From positions 2,976,001 through 3,040,000 of the forward strand of contig NW_026515544.1 in NCBI RefSeq assembly GCF_014898815.1: DNA of 64,000 nt, given 5' to 3'. Positions 42,197 to 51,599 of this stretch are shown here, piece by piece. Source of the stretch: Panonychus citri. Taxonomy: Eukaryota > Arthropoda > Arachnida > Trombidiformes > Tetranychidae. The number at the start of each line of letters is the position of its first letter. The first letter of the stretch is position 1. The notes beneath the pieces are model-generated. The model did no database searches and was not told the origin of the DNA. It was given only the letters and a program-made list of their open reading frames with translations. A program made the translations under genes and the position numbers.

Positions 42197-43728
42197 ATGG
42201 TCCATACCCTGATCTAGTTACGTTGATTAGTGGAAAGAGAAAACGATCAACGGATGATCCAATTAATAAGCGATTAAAAGCGAAGGAAGTACAAGGACCT
42301 CGTACCTCCTCAGCTTCTAAAGCGATCGAACCATTTTGGTATCAACCAGACGAACAGCTTATTTACTCTAGTCTTGAGAAGTCAAGCCAATCGACATCAT
42401 CACAAGTCTCCATTCAACAAAGTGAACATCAACAGTCAACATCATCAGTTTCAATTCAACAAAGTGATCCTCAACCATCAACATCAACTCAAATGGAAAT
42501 CGAAAAAGAACCTGAGTGGGGATCATGGAATGTACCAGCCGTCGCCGCTCGAGTTGGTAGATTAACAGTTGATTGGGATGACGTTTTGGAAGCAGAAAGA
42601 GGCCCTTTTTCAGCTCCCATAACGAAATCCAATGAGATCAATGAAGAGATTGGTCTTAGTGAAAAAGCAAATCCAGGAAGACCTAAGATCAAATTAACAA
42701 TCGAAGATATCAGAAATGATAAGACGTTAACAAGTAAACAAAAGAAAGCCATGATAAAGAGACGAAAGAAGTGGGCGAAAGAAACTGAAGCTGGTGAAGA
42801 GAGAAAACAAGACATCGAAAGAAGAAATAAAAGATTAGATTGGTTGAAAAAGAAAAGTAATCCAAATGAAATTTTCAGTTTAGAAAAGAGTATACATCGA
42901 GATCGATTGACTGAAACAATGAAGAAACTAAATGAAAAGAAATTGCGAGTTTGTGGCTTGGACATTGAGAAATCAGATGTTCTAACTCAAATGGGCAAAA
43001 AGAGTTTACCAATATGGATCGGAATTGTTGATCATGATGGTAATCAATTGTTTAATGATATCATTCGATACCCAAAAGACTCAATCAAATTTAAAACAAT
43101 CTTTCATGGTGTTACATTCGAGCTAACTAGAGGAGCTGATACATGGGCTGTTGCGAAAAGAAAAGTTATTGCAATTTTGAAACAACAAGACATTATCTGT
43201 GTTGCTGGTGGTGTCAACGATTTTATTTCAATGGGATTTTCCGAGGATGATTGGAATATAATTAGACCAAAAGTTCGTGACGTGAATACCTATTACCGTT
43301 GTAAATATAACGCAACAATGATAGGGTTAAAATATATCATATTCTGCCTTTTTGGATTGATTATTCAAGATTCTGAACATTCACCGATTGTGGATGCAGG
43401 ATTTACAATGTGGTCATATCTGATTGACTACGAAGAAATTGAAAAAGCTCATCTTGAATCAATAAGTAATCCAATGTTTGAACTACCATATCCTCATGTT
43501 GATTATGGATATAACCGACAAATGTCAGAGTTGATCAGAAGGATCATGGAAATAATCGGAAATTGGCCATGGGAAATAAGGAAAAAGCCAATTGGAAAAC
43601 CAACAGCATCATACGATGAAGATGATTATTGTGATGGAACAAGTGAATTACGACCTCCATTCAGTCAAGTGGACTTGAGTATCTTCACCAAATTCAAGCA
43701 AAGAAAAGCCATCCAATTAAAACGTTGA
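42187..43728 (+). CDS. accessory protein, C-terminal part: DEDDh 3'-5' exonuclease (Rexo4/ISG20-like)
   Basis: The frame is open for about 514 codons without a natural ATG at its start, so it continues the zinc-finger frame across a frameshift. The first 240 residues are Ser/Gln-rich, then Lys/Arg-rich. The nuclease core follows: Exo I CGLDIEKSDV (D-x-E, 42952-42981), IWIGIVDHDGNQLF, Exo II VAGGVNDFISMGF (Asp near 43216) and Exo III EHSPIVDAGFTMWSYL (H-x4-D-A, 43375-43420), the full DEDDh set in Rexo4/ISG20 spacing. Such enzymes trim RNA or DNA 3' ends. I know of no such domain as a standard part of Ty3/mdg4 elements. Two hairpins lie in its N-terminal part. Confidence 0.78.
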   Translation, partial: CSINGPYPDLVTLISGKRKRSTDDPINKRLKAKEVQGPRTSSASKAIEPFWYQPDEQLIYSSLEKSSQSTSSQVSIQQSEHQQSTSSVSIQQSDPQPSTSTQMEIEKEPEWGSWNVPAVAARVGRLTVDWDDVLEAERGPFSAPITKSNEINEEIGLSEKANPGRPKIKLTIEDIRNDKTLTSKQKKAMIKRRKKWAKETEAGEERKQDIERRNKRLDWLKKKSNPNEIFSLEKSIHRDRLTETMKKLNEKKLRVCGLDIEKSDVLTQMGKKSLPIWIGIVDHDGNQLFNDIIRYPKDSIKFKTIFHGVTFELTRGADTWAVAKRKVIAILKQQDIICVAGGVNDFISMGFSEDDWNIIRPKVRDVNTYYRCKYNATMIGLKYIIFCLFGLIIQDSEHSPIVDAGFTMWSYLIDYEEIEKAHLESISNPMFELPYPHVDYGYNRQMSELIRRIMEIIGNWPWEIRKKPIGKPTASYDEDDYCDGTSELRPPFSQVDLSIFTKFKQRKAIQLKR

Positions 43729-43816
43729 TTTCGAGGCATTTGGAATCAGCAAAATTCCGACACCCAGGATGTCAAAATTTCCCTGATTCTCTAACTTTGT
43801 CACCCGAAAGCAACGT

Positions 43817-43830
43817 TAAGTAGGGGGCTC
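43817..43830 (+). promoter_or_regulatory. polypurine tract
   Basis: AAGTAGGGGGCTC just before the 3' LTR start, a plausible plus-strand primer for reverse transcription. Confidence 0.6.
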
Positions 43831-44224
43831 TGTAAGGGGATTAACCATGATTACGCAACCTTATTTATCTTCCCCCTTTAAATTCCATTTAAACCATGTG
43901 ATATATTAACTTCTAGAAATTACCCCAGGGCTTACCCATTAGATATAAAAAGCCAACACATCGGACTAAGGACCTAAGTCTAATGTGTTGAGCTTTCTCC
44001 ATCTCATTAATCTTTATTTGTGTTTAAATTCAACTTTACCTTATGCTTAATTAATCTTTGTAACCTTCAAACCCCCTTTAAATTACATTTAACCTCAGTT
44101 CGTGTTTAACTAAAACCCAATTCATAAAACATTAAAGTGCTATTCAATAAGAAGTTCTGTCTCTCTTACAAAATTAGTCTTTCTCGGATTCCCTAGTAGG
44201 GTTCTCTTTGACAAAATACTTACA
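43831..44224 (+). repeat. 3' LTR
   Basis: Same length and ends as the 5' LTR with about 20 differences. The hairpin with the AAGGACCTA centre is retained (43955-43989). The target duplication ATTAT follows. Confidence 0.95.
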
Positions 44225-45871
44225 ATTATGATGATGATCATCATCATGGCTACGCTAATGTTAAAGATCAGGTCATCTTGATGATATCAATGAACGATAT
44301 ATGGATTGGGAATAAGGATTCAAAGTCATTATCGTAAGGAAACCGGAAGGAAGTTGAAGACAGAGAATGAAAAAGTAAAAGAAAAGAAAGATTAAGAAAG
44401 AGAATCTCTTTTACTTTCTTTTAGTCAGTAAAAAAATAAAGATGATAAGATGATGATGATGACCAATATGAAGAAGAAGATTGATAAGAAGATTGAATGA
44501 TGATGATTAGGTGAAGATGGACAGCAAGTGAGAGAGAGAGAGAGAGAGGAAATGAAGTAAAAATAGAATTGGAAACGAAGAGGAGAGAAAAAGAGTTTAT
44601 CATTTTTATCTCCATCTCTTACATCTTTTCTCTCTCTCTCTCTCATCAGAAGATTATAATAATTAAAAGGATGGATTTATCTCTAATTTCCGGTTTCCGA
44701 TGTTACTATGGTTACGATTTGTAGTTAATATTATTTGCATTTCATGTTGATCTTAATCAACATTCAATATTCGAGTGACATTGAATCTCATTCAATGGAC
44801 ACTTGATATCATCATGATTGACCAGTGGTCACTACATGAAAATGATGAATATGATGATGATAAGTAGTCAATATTAATAAATTTGGATGCATAAACATTT
44901 TAATGAAACTTTTGATCAGAATTGATTAGTTCATTTTCTTGATTCTTTGCCAGGATATAATCACTTTCTCAAGGCACTTAAATTTTTAATCGTTTAAATA
45001 TTTATAATAATTAACATGATGATCAAATCTGATTACACAATCATTATTGCAATAATTAATTAACAGTATATTTATATAATAAATTATTTAGTTGTTGTTT
45101 CTCAAGCCAGAAATTAAAAATGAAATCAAAAAATTATCCCAACAGGTAACAACTTAAATACAGGTAAGTAAATAAATCACATTAACAGCAACAAGTTGAT
45201 AATGTTGATCATAACTATTGATGATGAAGATGATGAAGATGATAAAACTGATCATGTTAGGATGATAATGATGAGAATCATTTGAATCCTTGATGAGAGA
45301 AGGAAGAAGAAGAAAAGATGAGAAGAAAAATTTGATTATCGTTTCCAGAATCGATTCTGATTCCATCGGATCAACGATATCAAGTAAAAAGTTCACTGAT
45401 TACATAGTTAATGATGTGATTAACTCGTCAGTTAATCATTACCAGAATTCTGATTATCAGCTGATAGAAAGTTAAACATTCTTATCATTCCAAGAATTCC
45501 AATAAGCAAAAGATAATTACTCATTTGATTATCATGAAAGGAAAGTGAAGGAACCAGAATCTCAAATAACAATTCATTTTATGCATGGAAAGAGATAGAG
45601 ATATATTCCTGGGAAATTCATTCAACTTTTCCCTGTGAATTATTTTTGTTATATTCCACATGATAATTGCTCATATGTAACCAAATGATAATGAACTGAT
45701 TATCCAACAATTGAATCAATGGTTAACATTTTATAGTTGATTGTTTGTGTTGAAAACTATTGTTGTTTGTTTGTTGTTTCATCATCATGAATATACAAAT
45801 TATTCAGGTTTCATTTATCATGGTGTTATTAATGGTCAGTTTTGTGGTGTCTCATCGGTGATGGTCAATCT
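44225..45871. other. gene-free region downstream of the retrotransposon
   Basis: Low-complexity host DNA with GATGATG runs, GA and TC microsatellites (44528-44549, 44628-44646) and no credible gene. It leads into the 3' end of the small membrane-protein gene. Confidence 0.45.
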
Positions 45872-48827
45872 TTAGGCCATTGCATCTCTGTTATATGGAG
45901 CTGGTGGCATTGGTCTTTTGGTCACTTTATTAACAATTATATGAGTATTTTCAATCTCCCATAAAACCTTTTGATAACATTGACAGGCACAAATTAACAG
46001 GGAAACTGACATTATAATACCAACCACAATTAAGGCCACAACCATTTCCTCTTCCGTGTAATTACCTCCAGCAGTCCAATCAACACCAGCTAAATTAATA
46101 ATATGGATTAATGATGATGAGATGAATAGGATGGAGAAAAGATGAGAAGATGAGAAGATAATGAATATTCATCAGAAATCAGCATTTTCTTTGGATTATT
46201 TTCAGGGAAAAAAAGTTCTCTTCTCTCTCACTTTCTCTCTCTCTCTCTTTTGTTACCATTATTTATCTTCCACTTCAATTCAATGGTAATTATAATAATG
46301 GTTCATAGTGATCAGGAGGATAAGGTGATAGTTTTGGTGATGAAAGTGGAAAGGGAAATAAAATTTTCTGCTCAAATTATTTTTTCTCTCTCTCTCTCTC
46401 TTTGTTTCTCTGGTTTCATCATGATGATTCCATAGTATCATGTTGATTTGAATAAATGATGAAATTTTAACGATCAATGGTGATGCAAATGATTACAATT
46501 GCATAACCATTTACCTAAATAATGCAATTTGATTTTGATTTATGGTCTTGAGGTGTAATTGAAATTTGATTAATGGTTAAGGTGAACAATTGAATTTTCT
46601 TACCTGTGGCCCCTCCGGCTGCTGCTGCAGCGCCCACCGCTCCTCCTTTACCATGACAAGGTTTAATTAGCCAATTAAATATAATCAATAACGAGGAGAT
46701 GAAGGTGTAATTGCAACATTTCAACTCTCTAACAAGAGCTGTCACAATTAGGTCAAAAGTCATTATCACTATTGACACATATGAATACTCAGTAGCTAAG
46801 TTTGTTTGTGACTCTGATTCTTTTGTCACAATGTGTCGTTTTTGATAATGTCCAGTGTGTCCGTTTAGTGATCTTATCCTTAAGGTCACTCTTTGGTCAC
46901 TGCATCACTTGGTGAAAACAAGATGAGTTAATTGTAATCGAAAAGAAAACAATTGATGATTAAGTTGACAGTTTTTGTTTCAAGATGAAATTGATAGACA
47001 AAGATGATGATGATTAGTTAATTAACTCAAAAAGGAAACAATCAACTAATGAACATCATTTCTACTTGGAATTCATCCTTTTATCAAGTAAATCTTGATG
47101 ATGGTCATGAAACGTGATGAAAACTTTTCGAACTGAATGTTGTCTCAATTGTTTGGAACTGAAAATATAATATGAAGATGAACATTCGAGTTGTAGGCTC
47201 TCTCAAAGTCTTTCCTTTCTCTCTCTCTCTCTAGTTTTCTCTTTCTGCTATATCTTATTGATCCACAGGGAGATGATGATGATCATGTGAAAGATGAGGA
47301 TGAGGATGAGGATGAGAATCGCGAGCAAGCGCATCTACCAAATCGAAATGAGAAAATTGTTCTTATACTAAATTAAATCTTTCGATTTGTTTTTTCCTCG
47401 AACTTGTCCCATTGACCTTGTTTACATTTTCATCTGACAATTAACTAATCATTTTTCAAAGGAAATCAACTTGATTAGCTTTAGATTACCAATGAAAAGT
47501 TCATCCATTGTAATCAATTTGAGTAAAAATTTCAACTACAATCCTCAACTACATGTATTTGAATACATTAATCTTAATTAACTTATATTATTAATATAAA
47601 AACAATTGTGATGATTAATTTTAATAATAGGAAAACCAGTTATCTTATTTATGTATTTTAACTTAATTATAAAACAAATATACAACCATTTTAATTGCAA
47701 TTAGTTAATTTTCTCAGGTGAATACACAAAAAACAGACAGCAATCAATTCCCAATTGAATTGATCAACACAATTAACTTTCATCTTACGTTTTTCTTGCC
47801 ATTCAAATGTGATTCGAGTATAATTACTTTTCATCTTCTTTGTATGTTGATTAAAATAACGTAGAGCTAATCGAGCTAATTAAAAAAGAGAGAAAAATTT
47901 ACTCCTAACTTTAATTCATTAATTGTTTCAACAATTAAATATTTTAAGAACAAAATAAAACTTTTAAGCCGAAGCGCCATCTATTGTTTCCAATGGGAAC
48001 CAAATGTTCTCAAATTCGTAATTAAATTAAACTGAATTAATCTCAATCTTTTGTGTATAGAAAGTTAATTAAAATTGATGAAACCGTGATAATCATTAAT
48101 GGATTATCATTATCAATATAATTATTGGTTATGGTTTAAGATGATTAATATAATAGGATTAAAATTGTTTCCATTGTAACCTGATCATTTATAATTGTCA
48201 TTAATTTTTTTTTCCGTAATCAATGTAATCAAGTTTTTACTTTTCGATTGTCAAATCAATTGATTACAATATAATTACATGATTGATAAAAATAAGAAAC
48301 TTTCTAAATAATTAGATTCCCATCAACTAGAAGCAAAAGCTAATCTGTGAACAAGAAAAAAAAATGACCAAGGTTACCAAGGGTCAAGCAGTTAGTTAAC
48401 TTTGGTCAAGGTTAAAGTTAATTTCATCTTTTTTTTTAACAAGAAACAACAAATGATAATAATAATTAGGATGATGATGATAAGATGATGATAACCTTGA
48501 GTTAATAGGTTATTACATAGTACCTGAAACCTTAGGATGCTAAATACTTAACTGCCCAACGAACCTATGAAAATAAACTGGACACAAGGTCAGAATACCA
48601 ATGAAGAGGAAAAATAAAAAGTAGTTGAAAATTTTTCTAAACATGGACACAAAAGACTGACCATTGGGAAAACACAAATGAGATTGAATTACTTTTGGAA
48701 CAATCAATTGATTATTTGGAGACAAACAATATCATCTTTAATTTGTCTAACAATAGGATAATAATAATAATAATAATAATAATAATCAGCACTTACCCTT
48801 CACACCTGATGAATGTTGACTGACCAT
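45872..48827 (-). CDS. small spliced membrane protein, unknown family
   Basis: Three candidate exons on the minus strand in compatible phase 1. Exon 48827-48797 begins ATG (MVSQHSSGVK) and ends at a strong GG|GTAAGT donor. Exon 46738-46604 encodes LVRELKCCNYTFISSLLIIF and a Gly/Ala stretch, with donor CACAG|GTAAGA. Exon 46089-45872 follows acceptor TTTAG and encodes GVDWTAGGNYTEEEMVVALI, a Val/Ile/Leu membrane helix, CACQCYQKVLWEIENTH and a tail ending PPAPYNRDAMA. The middle exon is phase-symmetric and could be skipped, or translation could start at an ATG at 46763. The GC-rich Gly/Ala patch stands out from its surroundings. The last exon is the most secure. I do not recognise the family. 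Confidence 0.45.
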
Positions 48828-50266
48828 TGTTGTTGTTTGTTAATTGTTTCCAATTAAACGATTTAAAATTACTATTTATTGACCATTGTCTTTTTTTTGA
48901 GAACAATTTTCATCCATAAGCGTTGGCTTGAAAACCTATTGACATGTAAATTAGTTTAATTATCATGATGATATTCAAGGTGGGACGTTGATTATATGGA
49001 GTACGATTATGATGATGTTGATGATGATGATGAATCTCAAGTGATGAGGATGATAAATGTTTCATTTTTCAACAGGTAAACTCAATGATAATTATGGTTA
49101 CATGATATTGACATTGAAACAATTTACAAACTAAACTGGACGAGCTTTGTTTTTGTTTTTACGTGAGTGGTTTAAGCAAAGAGATTATCTCAAGGTTATA
49201 ATCTTGCACCATCGTCTCTCATTATCTTCATAATTATCATCATCATCATCACCATCAACATCCATTTTAATCACCTTAATCAACTAAACGTCGCCAACGA
49301 AAATTTCGTTACAACGAATCAACTATTGCCACGTTTGTGATTGAGATCTTACAATAAGAAAAAGTAATGATAACAAATAATTCATATGATTTTGATTAGT
49401 GGATTGATCAGTGCGACCCAATTGATTTGATTACAATAATTATGGGCAATCAAGTCAATTGGTTAATTGTTTCAAATTTGAGTGTTAATTTAAATGTCAA
49501 ATCATTGAACTGATTTCAAGGTTTGACTTAATTTTCATGAAGGTGTTCAAGTTTCGTAGGATTTTTGACTTTCTGGTTAATCATCATTACAATTAAAATT
49601 TATTCAATCAGTTTAACAAGGTGATTATGATTAGTTAATTGCTTTGAGATGATTATGTTTTTGTTTTCTGTTGTTTTCGATGATTAAAACGTTAACAATT
49701 ACGACCAATTTTTAGGTCATTACCAAAGTTTTTCTCGAACTGTCCAATTGATTGTTGTGCTTAACAGTAGAGAAACAATTAACTGATCATGATTGTGATT
49801 AGTACGATATTGTTAGATTTTGATATTATATTATATTTGATATGCTGATAATGATTAAAGAGGAAATTAAATGTTGAAAAAAGTGGAAAACAATTAATGT
49901 GATTAGATATATTTTGTTTCATCTAATCAATTAGCTTCACTAAATGATAATGATTAATATTAATCATTATGTTGGTTAATTGTTTCTGTAGTTAAAAGCT
50001 GATTATCATGATTGTAATTGTTGGTAATTGATTTAATTTAATTTGGTTGAACGGTTGATTGTAATGATGTAATTTTTTGGTTTACAATTTTTGTTTATTG
50101 TTCAAAGTTTATCATCAATTGTCATCATCAACAAAATTGATGTTAATACAATCAAATTGTGAGAGTAAATTGATTTGTTTTTGTATAATTGGTATAAAAA
50201 AAGAGGAGTAGGAGAAACACTTGGAACCGGAAGTGGGTGGTAAAAATTGGCTGGTGATTTGTGAGA
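48828..50266. other. intergenic region, no gene seen
   Basis: AT-rich host DNA between the start of the small membrane-protein gene and the 3' end of the cuticle gene, holding GATGATG runs near 49010-49035 and no credible ORF. Just inside the long intron of the neighbouring gene is an (AAT)n run at 48757-48787. Confidence 0.45.
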
Positions 50267-51409
50267 TTAGTAAGAGTAGGCAATGTTATAAGGGTTGGGT
50301 CCATGAGAGCTCATTTGAAACCAGGTTTGTGGAGCTCCGTTGAAATAGCCGGTGGAGGGGACAACGGGAGCAGCGGCCACTAAAGGTGCTGATCTACCGA
50401 CGACGGAGGAGGCTGAAGTTGATGGCCAAACGGAGTTGATGTTGGAGGTGTAGTGGTTAACATGGTTAGCGTATGAGTGACCACCAGCGGTTGAAGGTGA
50501 TGATAACCAAGCGGCTTGATTATTGTTACCTGATGATGATGAGTAATCAGTAAGTCGAGCTCGTTCAACGGATGAGGTTGAAGGTGAAGGAGGTAAGGGA
50601 GGAGATTGAGCTGATTGTGTTGTTTGTGGTACGACGGGTGATGAAGGCCATGATGATGAAGAGGGTACTGAAGGTCCAGCGGCTAATCGAGCTGCAACTT
50701 GGTTCCATTGTTGAAGAATTGGTAATTTCTCTTGATAATCTTGATCGGCTAATTGACGAGCGATTCTCATGGCTTCACGATCTGGTCCAACATCACCTCG
50801 AGCAATGAATCCTTGTGGTCCAGCTTCATATTGAACGACTCTGTTTTTTTTTGTTCGAACAAAAGGAAGAAAAAAAATTCGAAAGTTAATTTCACAATCG
50901 AAAGCTAATTAAACTCTAATGACACACGACTCGAAAAAGCTTCTTAACAATCATCGTATAATTAGTGATTATGTCACGATTTTAGTCACGAAAGTCCATG
51001 AAAATGGTTGTAAGTAAATAACTGACCTCATGTGTCCATAAGGATCGACGTAACCATATTTTCCGTTCACTTGACCATTAGCTGACCTTTGCTCTTCTCT
51101 GAACATCTTGGCAGCACCAGAATCACCAGTATTGTAACTGAATTGGTAAGATGCAGGGTCGGAGTTAACATATTCCTGGGTCAATGATAACCCGATTAAG
51201 GGTAACAAAAGGATAATCTGGATAACAATTAACAAGAATAATTAAAAAAATTAGACGAAGAAAAAAAACACAAACACAAGGAGAGGGAAAAAGAAAAGGT
51301 AAACAATTTGTTAATTGTTGACCAATTTAACTCGATTGATAATAATAAGAAAACTGATTAGATGATTAATTGTGATGAATATTTTTCTTACCGAATGTAA
51401 AACTTTCAT
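50267..51409 (-). CDS. RR-type (chitin_bind_4) cuticle protein, three exons
   Basis: Exon 1, 51409-51392, encodes MKVLHS; exon 2, 51217-51027; exon 3, 50840-50267. Introns (GTAAGA...CCAG, 174 nt; GTCAGT...ACAG, 186 nt) keep frame and give 260 aa. The tiny first exon completing a signal peptide (MKVLHS then IILLLPLIGLSLTQ) is typical of arthropod cuticle genes. The RR domain follows: YQFSYNTGDSGAAKMFREEQ, then NGKYGYVDPYGHMR and VVQYEAGPQGFIARGD. The C-terminal 150 residues are Ser/Pro/Ala-rich. It is secreted and binds chitin in the exoskeleton. Reading past the exon 2 donor would destroy the conserved domain, which supports the splice. A TATA box lies about 185 nt upstream. Confidence 0.9.
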
Positions 51410-51591
51410 TTTGTAAAATTGGAACTTGACTTGGATTTAAATTGTTGTTTGGTCGAATTGAAGAATTGGCACAATTAACGAATTAAGTTTGGGTTAATTG
51501 TTGTTGGTGTATCACAATTTCACAGAAATGTTAATGTTATCACAATTAAAGACAAAGTCTAAATGAAACTGGTTACTCGAAATTCAATTGG

Positions 51592-51599
51592 TTTTATAA
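51592..51599 (-). promoter_or_regulatory. TATA box of the cuticle protein gene
   Basis: TTATAAAA on the minus strand, about 185 nt upstream of the ATG at 51409. The cluster of TGTGATA and AATTGTG-like sequences between them is probably 5' leader. Confidence 0.45.

Larger units (their letters stand above)
34970..43989. repeat. dispersed family of AGGNCCT-centred hairpins inside the retrotransposon
   Basis: Sixteen internal palindromes share the centre GAGGNCCTT or its inverse AAGGNCCTC, but every one has different arms. Spans: 34970-35005, 35707-35743, 36509-36542, 36888-36914, 37254-37276 (variant GAGGCTCTT), 37995-38017, 38734-38768, 40089-40130, 40471-40503, 40667-40706, 40999-41044, 41184-41224, 41303-41360, 41454-41482, 42284-42310, 42583-42623. 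The LTR copies at 34546-34580 and 43955-43989 have AAGGACCTA. Arms are 7-20 bp and mostly perfect, for example ATGAGTCAA with TTGACTCAT around 36901. A non-Watson-Crick step, G/T or A/C, regularly flanks AGGNCCT. None was seen in the host flanks. Confidence 0.9.
34423..44224 (+). mobile_element. Ty3/mdg4-class LTR retrotransposon, complete but decayed
   Basis: Two 394-bp LTRs (34423-34816 and 43831-44224), each TG...CA, are flanked by the 5-bp direct repeat ATTAT (34418-34422 and 44225-44229). The internal order gag, CCHC, protease, RT, RNase H, integrase identifies the Ty3/mdg4 group. The LTRs differ at roughly 20 places by eye (about 5%), so the insertion is not recent. That fits the several frameshifts in gag, protease, RT, RNase H and the accessory frame, while integrase is still open. 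The element is about 9.8 kb, long for the group because about 3.6 kb of extra sequence lies between integrase and the 3' LTR. Confidence 0.95.
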
